This document shows positions 23,401 to 29,039 of a stretch of DNA of 64,000 nt, in pieces. The stretch is from Heliocidaris tuberculata (lineage: Eukaryota > Echinodermata > Echinoidea > Camarodonta > Echinometridae): NCBI GenBank assembly GCA_025618425.1, contig CM046842.1:29853081-29917080 (forward strand), given 5' to 3'. The position numbers and the translations under genes were made by a program. Numbering within the stretch: the stretch's first letter is position 1; each line of letters opens with the position of its first letter. The notes below the pieces were generated by a model. That model saw only the letters and a program-made list of their open reading frames with translations. It did no database searches and was not told the origin of the DNA.

Positions 23401-24628
23401 CCAATTTATACACATATTCTCTGAGCACCTAGTGACGAGCTAACCTGCTTTTCATAAATGAGCCTCAATGCTTGGAATCCAGTTTGCATGTACATTATTT
23501 GTTGCTATGTCCGGCAAGTTTTCAGGTTGTCAAGAACAACCTTTGTTTGAAAGGTATGCATAAAATTTGCATACATTACCGAAGCAGTCTATTTTTTTGT
23601 TAGCTGTTTGATTTGGTCACATATTATTTTTCTCTTCACCCAGCCTTTAAATGATTGTACTGAAAATGCTGAGTTTTCTTAAATATACTATACAAGCTCA
23701 AGCCAAAAGGGCAATTTCTATGACGATATAGGTTTTAATTTGATTTATACCCAGACGTTGTAATCCGGACAGATCATTTTTAAACAGTAAATCGAACAAC
23801 TTTTCATGCAAATCGTCACAAATCTTTCACAGGATAAGTTGAAAAGGCAAGTGTGTGATCTTGCCCACATGTGTGCAGGAGAGGAGCAAGATCACCGACC
23901 AAAAACAGCCTGAAAATTTCACTTGATCAAGATGATAAAGATCCTATCGAAGGATCTGGCATGAAATTAGATATTCTATCATTCTACACTGTTCTGTAAT
24001 GTAGAAGGAAGTATTTTCTCAAAATTTTGCTGATTATATTGCCTTGGTATTTTTACCTCTTCAACTTAGAGGTTGTGACAGGCCAAAGTGACACAGCCCC
24101 ATATTAGTGGTGATGGTCCCATGAGTGTCCCCTATCCTACTTCTCTGAATAAACTCGCACTGAATCTTGATTTCAATCTTTGTTTCTGAGTTTCTTCTGT
24201 TGTCATTCTTCGTTTCGTTCTTCAACACCCCTGTATTATAATAACTTTTTAATTTTATGCCACTGTACCATTAGAGTCTAGAGTCTACAGATCTATATTC
24301 AGATATTTTGGGGGCTACATAAAGGATGATCACTCAGAGTCAGATCAGCCATCAGGGTATCATAAAATCAACAACAAAAAAGTCAACTTGCATTTGCTTG
24401 GCAATGGGCTCTTTAAACCGGTAAAAACATGAAAACCTTACTGCTTAGGATCTCGTAACATGGCACACAGCATCTCTTCTCACACCAATTTCTTCCTACA
24501 TGTACATCCCATCCAAATCTTTTTAGTACTTCTCCAATCTTAATATTCGTACGGACGATGTGCTTGGAGAATGTATACATCTTCTTCCCTGGTTGAGGGC
24601 CTTGCCCACAGAGTTGACAAGCATCCAT
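2580..24628 (-). CDS. DUF6589-type protein with N-terminal Cys finger and two PHD fingers (12 exons)
   Basis: Twelve exons join, with matching phases and consensus splice sites, into an 892-aa frame: 24628-24442, 22072-21682, 19952-19831, 19057-18933, 17559-17490, 16709-16369, 15578-15339, 7177-6952, 6337-6071, 4899-4666, 3375-3265 and 2944-2580. Domains in order: a C4/C7...C54/C57 finger; a helical region with FDWDQVVDKIRTKAPT; DUF6589-like blocks GYCLVGDNV (about 301-309) and HIPFHGDQKT (about 444-453); PHD 1 (C563 to C608); PHD 2 (C617 to C666); EGDGE (700-704) in a GYWRIYLPELF context; NLDGGEGKN (755-763); and a charged C-terminus. The family signature is recalled from DUF6589 proteins of cnidarians, fish and echinoderms. 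Its biochemical role is unknown to me, but PHD fingers suggest chromatin or nuclear action. The start has a good context (A at -3, G at +4). Exon 3 is the weakest call. Exon 11 seems to lack seven codons kept in a nearby duplicate. The gene could be transposon-derived. Confidence 0.8.
3265..3375 (-). CDS. DUF6589/PHD gene exon 11: GGEGKN block, apparently shortened
   Basis: Acceptor cttcctatag|GT, donor GGCAG|gtgaga. Encodes GCYPPRVAHEAIHNRTVNLD then GGEGKNSAMYFQVA. The donor at 3265, not the nearer gtggca at 3271, keeps frame with exon 12. The inverted copy at 9729-9860 is exactly 21 nt longer and reads DFQLKNCNHYLE here, closer to the family pattern, so this exon looks internally deleted. 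Confidence 0.78.
3522..4349. repeat. 540-bp-period direct duplication in intron 10
   Basis: The 288 bases at 3522-3809 recur at 4062-4349, exactly 540 bases later. I saw one difference (accgtgc versus accatgc). Even the poly-C run matches. The intervening 250 bases are themselves related to 5181-5435. The near-identity points to a very recent event, or to an assembly artefact. Confidence 0.85.
4666..4899 (-). CDS. DUF6589/PHD gene exon 10: end of PHD 2 and EGDGE block
   Basis: Acceptor aatatttcag|AT, donor CGCTG|gtaagc, 234 nt. Starts DGDWYCSPAC, the last PHD 2 ligands, then AEREGDGEATVGYWRIYLPE. The 'F...REGDG....W...LP.F...G....A..A...L' pattern is the second half of DUF6589. Two inverted copies are present at 7.73-7.94 and 8.28-8.51 kb. 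Confidence 0.88.
6071..6337 (-). CDS. DUF6589/PHD gene exon 9: PHD 1 and most of PHD 2
   Basis: Acceptor tatgtaacag|AC, donor AAGG|gtaaat. Carries SNINCDNGRWFHEPC and EGEWYCTPEC (PHD 1 ligands through C608), then CICRAKLEGSG...WTCANKSC and HFHHRC of PHD 2. Two consecutive PHD fingers with complete Cys/His ligand sets are visible. An inverted, mutated copy starts at 7506. Confidence 0.88.
6386..6575. mobile_element. Small TIR element with repeated 'aaagaccacctg' motif
   Basis: Begins acagtcaaacctgctttagc and ends atagacaggtttcactgta, so the ends are complementary. The motif 'tataaggaccac/ataaagaccacc' recurs inside. A partial inverted copy at 7338-7460 marks the inner end of the palindrome arm. 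Similar self-repetitive elements are at 19.60 and 42.41 kb. Confidence 0.6.
6952..7177 (-). CDS. DUF6589/PHD gene exon 8, start of PHD finger 1
   Basis: Acceptor ttctctcccag|TTCATA, donor GAAG|gtaata. It opens with FIACAFVVGFATDILNEEIA and ends GYDDQFCFCKE, supplying the first Cys pair of PHD 1. It sits in the spacer between the two arms of the large palindrome, so it is the only exon of the 3' half without an inverted copy. Confidence 0.8.
7338..10095 (+). repeat. Right arm of the large palindrome
   Basis: Reverse-complement partner of 3050-6503, about 0.7 kb shorter because the intron between the exon 9 and exon 10 copies is missing. The spacer between the arms (6504-7337) carries exon 8. 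The inner edge of both arms lies in a repeat related to 'tctataaggaccac', which suggests the rearrangement began at or near a mobile element. Confidence 0.78.
7506..9860 (+). pseudogene. Inverted partial copy of DUF6589/PHD gene exons 9, 10 (twice) and 11
   Basis: Acceptor-like acag precedes 7506, and the frame reads CSMIECSNINCDNGRWFHEP but with EGESYC (the PHD Trp lost). At about 7718-7745 the exon 9 copy is fused in frame to an exon 10 copy; the intron is gone and both sides are G-rich. That exon 10 copy ends at about 7944 with an extra T, and its donor is changed from gtaagc to gtatgg. A second, full-length exon 10 copy occupies 8281-8514 with intact splice sites. An exon 11 copy with intact acceptor and donor lies at 9729-9860. 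No exon 8 or exon 12 copy and no promoter are visible, so this is best read as a decaying duplicate. Confidence 0.82.
10166..10497. mobile_element. Chimeric MITE: family C left part joined to family A right part
   Basis: Bases 10166 to about 10292 match family C (tttgaacctctcaatgtgtt to gcagaaatttttgctc). From there the sequence switches to family A (ctcatttctgtgtgcagcga to gaccagaactcaacttcatc). The switch point falls in a short shared CTC/CTCAT context. Confidence 0.65.
10990..11805 (+). pseudogene. Decayed copy of DUF6589/PHD gene exon 2 and an upstream Ser/Thr-rich segment
   Basis: After ctaatttcag at 10989 an open Ser/Thr-rich stretch begins AAQTTTKDTSSNTPARCSF. It leads, out of frame, into RWNNAERRLSSICCDFSERT at about 11208, the exon 2 homologue. 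That copy stops early (after PRQSRL), is out of frame downstream, and its donor is changed from GAG|gtaaat to GAGATAAAT. A second shorter piece of the same exon (HFDWDQVVDKI) follows at about 11697-11800. The Ser/Thr-rich part has no counterpart that I can find in the main gene. Confidence 0.75.
11864..12000 (+). mobile_element. tRNA-derived SINE (head region)
   Basis: A tRNA-like head with an A-box-like TAGTGGAATGG and a B-box-like GGTTCCATCTC separated by about 40 bases, followed by ccggtaccgc. The B box departs from the GGTTCGANNCC consensus at two positions. The head cannot fold as a full tRNA with acceptor pairing that I can confirm, so it is called a SINE and not a tRNA gene. Confidence 0.6.
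12498..13595. mobile_element. Composite: 'GGCCCGTATTC' TIR element hosting a family B MITE
   Basis: Outer ends are ggctgtattctaaactccgg and ggagttcagaatacgggcc, an inverted pair with adjoining gtttaacttaa/ttaagttaaac. Inside, from about 12,520 to 13,456, sits a family B element (cggaaagtccaccctga ... gttggactttccctttaa). This is a nested insertion. Confidence 0.65.
12596..13119. repeat. 131-bp tandem repeat, 4 units
   Basis: Units start with cagtttgagcaaaatt at about 12596, 12728, 12859 and 12990, and each ends near aaaaatcattaatttcc. It is an internal amplification of the family B MITE. The short minus-strand frames it creates repeat with the same 131-bp step and are not genes. Confidence 0.9.
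13901..14266. mobile_element. MITE family A (GAGTTCTGG ends)
   Basis: Begins ttaaagataaagttctggtc and ends cccagaactcaaccttcc, complementary ends of an element about 370-390 bp long. This is the commonest repeat in the window; other copies are at 16.99, 20.04, 21.03, 48.62, 50.99 and 53.86 kb. Confidence 0.7.
15339..15578 (-). CDS. DUF6589/PHD gene exon 7: GDQ block
   Basis: Acceptor tccctttcag|ATC, donor CTTAAG|gtgaga, phase 0 on both sides. Contains AHHIPFHGDQKTVEMINAAK followed by RLRQIHPIPRDLHFRAIVLK. This matches the DUF6589 pattern G-D-Q-x-T...R...(P)xPxDxHxR. The next exon is about 8.2 kb away, across duplicated gene fragments. Confidence 0.85.
15606..15690. repeat. (GAT)n/(ATC)n microsatellite
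   Basis: Runs of gatgat interrupted by gatcatgatcatcatgat make the tract locally self-complementary. It lies in intron 6 of the DUF6589 gene, just upstream of exon 7. Confidence 0.9.
16369..16709 (-). CDS. DUF6589/PHD gene exon 6: GDN block
   Basis: Acceptor tatatgacag|AT, donor GAATAC|gtgagt. Encodes GYCLVGDNVQCLRRATHVSS, then QNKMQLYHNCIAVKNRV. The hydrophobic strand ending in GDN, followed by R..H.....NK...Y...AV..R, is the clearest DUF6589 signature in the gene. The C-terminal half is Arg/Leu-rich and helical (ELRMRMRVLVERILQANLD). Confidence 0.85.
16986..17374. mobile_element. MITE family A
   Basis: Starts ttaaagggaagcttgagttc and ends gaccagaactcaactttatc, then runs into C and A homopolymers at about 17375-17418. 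It lies in intron 5 of the DUF6589 gene. Confidence 0.7.
17490..17559 (-). CDS. DUF6589/PHD gene exon 5
   Basis: A short 70-nt hydrophilic exon, acceptor tttgccag|GCAGAG and donor AGAC|gtaagc. It encodes AEKTRPQPDVEPDDEHAERQ. Phase fits both neighbours (0 in, 1 out). It probably forms a charged linker before the GDN block. Confidence 0.65.
17694..17937. mobile_element. MITE family M with nested hAT-like miniature element
   Basis: Ends gggcctgtttcatgaaactt and tgttattgataacaagtttt...gaaacagggctc are inverted repeats of about 30 bases. Partial relatives are at 20,928-21,018, 43,573-43,690, 60,447-60,530 and 61,715-61,852. A different 89-bp element is inserted in its centre (see 17751-17839). 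Confidence 0.75.
17751..17839. mobile_element. 89-bp hAT-like miniature element
   Basis: Ends are CAGGGGCCATGGAGC and a degenerate complement, CCACGGCCCA; the core is G-run/C-run foldback DNA. It is flanked by AGGCTATT and ATGCTATT (7 of 8 match), the 8-bp duplication expected for hAT, and it interrupts a family M MITE. Confidence 0.7.
18473..18772. repeat. 300-bp pure polypyrimidine tract (CTTCCT)n-(CCT)n-(CTT)n
   Basis: An almost uninterrupted pyrimidine run on the plus strand, with a hexamer block of about 190 bp, a CCT block and a CTT block. It is in intron 4 of the minus-strand gene, so the transcript would carry it as purines. Mirror symmetry makes triplex (H-DNA) formation possible. 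Confidence 0.95.
18933..19057 (-). CDS. DUF6589/PHD gene exon 4
   Basis: Acceptor tatttttcag|GA, donor ATAGAG|gtatgt. The correct frame reads RTIAALKNSGITKSTAAVRR and ends KKLASWRASIE. It corresponds to the conserved 'L..LGI..S..T' helix-turn-helix-like stretch upstream of DUF6589 proper. Intron 4, which follows it, contains the 300-bp polypyrimidine tract. Confidence 0.75.
19600..19786. mobile_element. Self-repetitive small element ('atatcag' motif)
   Basis: Starts aactcactataacaagggcc and ends tataacgagtttccactgta. Internal copies of 'ttatatcag' recur four or more times. It has the same architecture as 6386-6575 but a different motif. Confidence 0.5.
19831..19952 (-). CDS. DUF6589/PHD gene exon 3 (predicted from phase)
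   Basis: Acceptor gcccag|GCTTC, donor AAACGAG|gtgaat, 122 nt. It encodes LHQYLPLSLATILWRCGTKG and a basic tail. I found it because exons 2 and 4 do not join in frame. The only non-repeat DNA clearly visible between them carries this open segment, and its length (2 mod 3) exactly restores the frame. The LATILW...GMVSL pattern fits the hydrophobic helix expected here. This is the least certain exon. Confidence 0.55.
20041..20882. mobile_element. MITE family A split by two family N MITEs
   Basis: The family A start (agataaagttgagttctggt) is at 20041 and its end (agaactccaccttccctttaa) at 20882. Between its halves lie two related inserts, at about 20103-20322 and 20366-20588. Each has AGACCTGTT ... 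AACAGGTCT ends and shares the internal blocks 'ttggaatcc' and 'agtatgcataaaat'. Confidence 0.7.
21025..21636. mobile_element. MITE family A with a nested family N MITE
   Basis: Family A ends gagttgagttctggacatg and ccaagaactcaaccttctc. At the same internal position as in the 20.04-kb copy (after tctcaaagcaa) a family N element is inserted, with ends AATAGACCGCTTCTGTAATG and CATTACCGAAGCGGTCTATT, at about 21076-21312. Confidence 0.75.
21682..22072 (-). CDS. DUF6589/PHD gene exon 2: helical N-terminal region
   Basis: Acceptor tatcttacag|GG, donor CGAG|gtaaat. Encodes about 130 residues: WNNAERRLTAICCDFSERT, a Lys-rich stretch, then FDWDQVVDKIRTKAPTVY and ALTR. This block order (W...I...IR.EM...W..V...APT) matches the region upstream of DUF6589 in related proteins. 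A decayed copy lies at 11.2-11.6 kb on the other strand, and its homology continues into the intron. Confidence 0.8.
22301..22624. mobile_element. 'GGCCCGTATTCTCGAAAG' TIR element
   Basis: Left end ggcacatattctcgaaag and right end ctttcgagaatacgggcc are inverted repeats, with a second inner pair cctaacttaa/ctaagttaag. About 324 bp and non-coding, in intron 1 of the DUF6589 gene. Confidence 0.65.
23382..23593. mobile_element. Stand-alone MITE family N
   Basis: Ends aatagatcgcttctgtaatg and cattaccgaagcagtctatt, and its body matches the nested copy at 21.08-21.31 kb. This solo copy shows that family N is an independent element and not part of family A. Confidence 0.75.
23820..24115 (+). repeat. 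Dispersed repeat family D
   Basis: The block from 'cttgcccacatgtgtgcagg' through 'gaaaatttcacttgatcaag' to 'ttcaacttagaggttgtgac' recurs inverted at 41,215-41,490 and, more diverged, at 43,205-43,440. No reading frame is conserved among the copies. Confidence 0.7.
24442..24628 (-). CDS. DUF6589/PHD gene exon 1: Cys-rich N-terminal finger
   Basis: Encodes residues 1-62 beginning MDACQLCGQ, with a second Cys cluster WCEKRCCVPC near residues 48-57. The C-x2-C...C-x2-C layout resembles the ZAD/C4-type finger found at the start of many DUF6589 proteins. The donor reads AGCA|gtaagg and leaves phase 1, which is completed by GG at the start of exon 2 (Arg63). Confidence 0.75.
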
Positions 24629-24784
24629 GATTTTGTCGGCGTGGAGTATTAATAGCCCTAACTTATTACGTAATTGTGTGAAGCTAGTTAGCTAGCTGGC
24701 GCGCATAGACAAATTATGGGGCGCCAAGTGTCCACCTACTTATTCTGTACAATTAACTTGCATCATTTTGTGACAAAATCAATA

Positions 24785-25100
24785 CAGTAAAAGCTCATTT
24801 TTGTTACGAAATTAATGAACAGCAATTCATTTTGTAACAAAAAAATATTCCGTTACAAAACTGACATGACAAAATTATTTTGTCCGCTTTCATTTTGTAA
24901 CGAACATCATTCTGTTACAATTAAATTAACATGACAAAAGTTTCATTTTGTTACAAAAATCATTCTGCTACAAAATTAACATGTCCAATTACATTTTGTA
25001 ACGAAAACCATTTTTTCCATTTTCATTGTTACAAAATTAACGAGACAAACTGATTTTGTCCATTTTCATTTTGTTACAAAATTAACATGATAAATGATTT
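24785..25100. repeat. Degenerate tandem/inverted repeat of 'ttttgttacaaaattaacatg'-like units
   Basis: About seven imperfect copies of tttgtaacaaa/ttgttacaaaattaac occur in both orientations. A purine-rich (GA) stretch follows to about 25,230. Confidence 0.65.
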
Positions 25101-25366
25101 TGAAGGAGAATGGAGGAAGGAGGAAATGAAAGTGGGTGTGTTGTGTGAAAAGAAGGGAGAGAGAGGGCAGAAAAAAGAAGGGGTGAAAAGGGAGTAAGAG
25201 AGAGAGAGAGCAGAGGAGAGGGAGAGAGAGGGAGGATGTCCTGCTTGCTCAGTTTGAGTTCACTGCATATGGTTTATAAGAAGATTTTTTTTTTTAACTT
25301 GCTTTATTTGAAACAGTTTAGATTTTGTGAGTTGATTATGACACTGCTGCTAACATGGCAAGTGAG

Positions 25367-26108
25367 CAGTGGCGTATCTACGGGGGGGGGGCAGGCGGAA
25401 CTTGGGGCTGGGGGACATTGGGATGCTAATCTTCGGGCAAATGGCGACCCCTCCCTTCGGCAATGGGCTACAGCAGCCTCTCTAGGATTTTCAAAGTTCC
25501 TATAGTCATATTCGGGCAGCGAGGTGCTAGAATATTCACATATTGGGGAAGAAAGGTTCCCAGATAATTACATAACTTGTGTAAGTAACTTCTGTACATT
25601 TTCACTACGAAAAGGTTTTAAAAAATTGCTCGCTCGCAAAAAGTTTGAAATTTTAAAAGTAGATATTCTGGCAAAAGGCGTCCTACTTCGGCAATGGCCT
25701 GCGCCCCCCCCCCCCCCCCCCCCCCGAGGATTTTCAAAGTTCATATATTTGGGAAACCACCACTTCATATTCGGGCAACGAGGTGCCAGAATATCCACAT
25801 ATTTGGGCAGCGAGGTTCCCATGCAGGTAATTATGTAAAATAACTTCTGTATGTAACCCTCTGTAAATTTCCACTACGAAAAGTTCAAAAATATTTAGAA
25901 ATTGAAAAGTTGATATTCGGGCAAAATTAAGGCGTCAGCCCCCTCCTTGCGAAAATGGGCCCTTATGATCAATATCTCTACATCTGTGATTTTCTTTTAT
26001 TATTTTTTGTGGGGGGAGAGGGATTAGGGTGCAGCATTTTTGTCGGCAAATTTGGGTGTCACGTATTCCCCCCCCCCCCCCATTCAAAATGTTCTAGCGA
26101 CGCCCCTG
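25367..26108. mobile_element. hAT-like non-autonomous element
   Basis: Left end CAGTGGCGTATCTACGGGG; right end reads CTAGCGACGCCCCTG, the complement of CAGGGGCGTCGCTAG. These CAG(G/T)GGCGT ends are typical of hAT elements. Inside, 'attcgggcagcgaggt' and 'cggcaatgg' are repeated two or three times, and poly-G/C runs occur. No 8-bp target duplication was found. Confidence 0.6.
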
Positions 26109-26327
26109 ACTACTATAAACCCTAGGCTGAAATTAACTGCTCATATAAGCTTATTTTTATTTTGATGTTTCAGTGGCGTTTATGTGTGTTTATTTCTGTT
26201 TTTTTCACGCATAGCTTGTCTCGTCTCTTTACTGCCGTATTTGTATATGTTTACATAATTACATATGTTGTAATTCTCTTTAATTGGGGAACCTTTTCCT
26301 TAGGTTCTTGCATGATACTGCCTTTTT

Positions 26328-28553
26328 CAGGGGCCGCGGAGCGTTTTTGAAAGTGGGGGGGGGGGGCTGATATGATTTCCCTCATTAATGCACCGGCGTA
26401 AATTCAGTTTAAGCAGTGGGGGTATGATCGCAACATTGAGGGGAAATTTCTAAAGTTTAGGGGCACCGATAAGGATATTTCTGGGAAAAAAGGGGCACCT
26501 ACAACGGGGAAAATATACAATCTCTAAGCATTGTCATATATACCCTACATTGTGGTTACATTTATAAGGATTTCAATCAGGTTTCTCTCTTACATGCTTT
26601 AATATAATATACTTAAGCATCAAAGTTTGCAGTTGGGTTTGATGACCTACATATTAATGTGCGAGCGAGCGAAGCGAGCGAGCAATTTTTTAAGATCTGT
26701 GAGGCTGCATGGTGATCAACAACATCTTATAAAGAGAAAAAAAAAACAGTTCTGAAAGGTGTTTAAACACAGTCTCGGCATGAGAGACTGAAAAGACCTT
26801 TAATAAGTAACATAACTATATCAAATATAAATGTGAGCGAGCGTATAGCGAGCAAGCCTTGACGAAATTAAAGTTAAGTTGCTATAAATCGCTATAAATT
26901 AGGGACACAAATTATGGAGCAAGAAAAAAGGGGCCCTTATCAAGAACGAACAAGAGTATATCATATTTTTTTAAAAGAGCAATTATCAGAGGATGAAACA
27001 TGTGGTATTATTTTGTCGCACATGAATATTGGCACTTCATACCAGAGGTAAAAAGGGCACTTATGAGAATGGAAAAAGGGGTGTTTTTGTTTGTTTTTTT
27101 TGTTTTTGTTTTTATAAAGGAAGAGGGGATCTTATCAGAAGGAATTGTACTTCTTAGAAAGAAAAAGAGCCCGTTTCAAAATGAATTAAGGAAAACTTAT
27201 CAGAGATGTAAAGGGGCACTCATCAGAAATGTCAAGTGTCATTTAACAGAAGGCGGAAGGGGCACTTGTCGAATTAGAATGGGTACTTCTCAAATTTGAA
27301 TAGAGGATATGGCCACAGGCAAAGATGCACTTATCAGACGGAAAGGGGGTAATTCTTGTATCTGAAAAGTGAGAATGGAAAAAATTCAGTTATTGAAAGA
27401 GATTAATAGGTACATTTGATGCAAATGATTTAAAAGGGAAATGTCGAAGGAAAGATTTTATTAGGAGTTTTATGAGAGATGAAAAGGGAAGAGATTTTTT
27501 TTATAGAAATAAAATAAAGGGAGCACTTATCAGAAAGAATAGGGGCAATTATAAGATTGTAAAAGGGGAACGTATTATAATATAAAGGATACTTAAAAAT
27601 GGGGAAGGGGCACTTCTTACTAAGGAAAGGGACAGTTGTCAAGGAAGAAGGGGCACCTCTCAGATTTTAATATAGGCCTCTGGCAATTATAGATGGTAAT
27701 AAAATCAAATTTTAAGAGTGTGAAAAGGGCAGGAATATAAAGGAAAGGAGCACTTATCTAAAGTAATCTATGTAAAAGGGGAAACTTCTAGGATACCCAA
27801 ATTCCTGAAATACTGGGGACACTGTATCCCCCCCCCCCCACCCCACAGCGCCTGATTTTAAATAATCTTAAAATTTCTCTAAAGAGTTGATGCGTCATTC
27901 AGAATCCTGAAAGAAGACTCATGAACTTGGAGAAGATACATAAACCACGGGCAACGATTTGTGCCGACAGCTTGTCAAGAGTCTCCCCCAAAATCGCACA
28001 AATCAATGCAACATAGCATAAATAATAAGACTAGAGCCGGCGTAAATATTGAAATTTGAATGACGAGCGCCCCTAAACCTAAAACAACAACAACAACAAC
28101 GGTGTGATAGATAGACTGTCATTTATAGAGAATGCTCTACAGTCCCGAGAAGTCACGTGAAAATATCTGAGCTTGTTTTCTACAGTTTGTTTATAAAACC
28201 AGCGGCCTTAATTATTAGGCCTAGATTTTGCATTAACTGTGCATTAGAGAGGGGGGATGTATTGCCCATTTGTACCAATGGAAAACATGTTAGTAATGGA
28301 CATGGATGAGAGATTTTGATATATAAAATGGGAAATACCGGGACATTCAAATCATATCTTTAGCATTTTATTTGCATTTTAAAGGAATTCTCACAATAAC
28401 AGTCTTTTATATTAATTTTATCAATTTTATCAATTACTAGAAATGATTTCTTCCTTGAAAATTATGTTTTTTTTGTTTTTTTTTACATGTCTACTCAATA
28501 AAGTGGGGGGGGGGGGCTGCAGCCCCCAGCCCCCCCCCCCCGACTCCGCGGCC
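26328..28553. mobile_element. 2.2-kb hAT-like element or pair of ends, with internal degenerate array
   Basis: Left end CAGGGGCCGCGGAGCG, right end CGACTCCGCGGCCC; both are followed inward by long G or C runs and a CTGCAG foldback. This is the same end type as the 89-bp element at 17.75 kb. The interior contains the degenerate 'ggggcacttatcagaa' array and no coding region. The two ends may belong to separate insertions. Confidence 0.45.
26440..27790. repeat. Degenerate 'aaaaggggcacttatcagaa' array
   Basis: Some 20 to 30 diverged copies of a unit of about 20-40 bp (ggggcaccgataagg, aaggggcccttatcaa, aagggcacttatgaga, ggggcactcatcagaa, gatgcacttatcagac ...) spread over 1.35 kb, interrupted by 'gcgagcgagcgaagcgagcg' at about 26,660-26,685. 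Spacing is irregular. Confidence 0.7.
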
Positions 28554-28722
28554 CATCTTGACTAATGTAATTTTCACTCTTGATTACATTGAAATTGTTA
28601 TTGATTATGATATCTGTATTCGATATTTGAACTATGTATACTTTCAATTGTAATGTTCATGGCATATTTCGGCAGTATTATGAAATAAATTAATTCATTT
28701 ATTCATATCGCAACAAACCATG

Positions 28723-28792
28723 GACAACCCGGCTGGGTCGAGCTATCCAGGGTAGGTGGTTGGGATGTATCGGGCCGGGTTGTCTGGTGGCC
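28723..28792. other. GC-rich inverted repeat GACAACCCGGC
   Basis: gacaacccggc at about 28,723 and gccgggttgtc at about 28,775 can form an 11-bp stem with a loop of about 40 bases. It sits about 95 bp outside the left end of the foldback element. No counterpart is seen at the right end. Confidence 0.5.
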
Positions 28793-28883
28793 GAATTGTC
28801 TATGCCCTGTTTGCTTATGCATATTCATGAGCTCCAATTTTGACATGATTCTTTAGCTTTGCCTTTGTTTCCCTCTTATATAA

Positions 28884-29012
28884 CCGGCGTGAAGTTGGTC
28901 ACATATTCGATATTCGATATTCAACTTGTGAAGTTAGAAGCATATTCGATATTCGGCATATTCAACTTGTGAAGTTAGAAGCATATTCGATATTCGGCAT
29001 ATTCGGTATATT
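28884..29012. repeat. Left terminal cap of foldback element
   Basis: AT-rich subrepeats about 43 bp long (aacttgtgaagttagaagca + tattcgatattcggcat) in tandem, starting with ccggcgtgaagttggtcaca. Reverse complement of 40,480-40,610. Confidence 0.8.
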
Positions 29013-29039
29013 CAAAAATAAGGTTTTTCAAGGTCTTTA

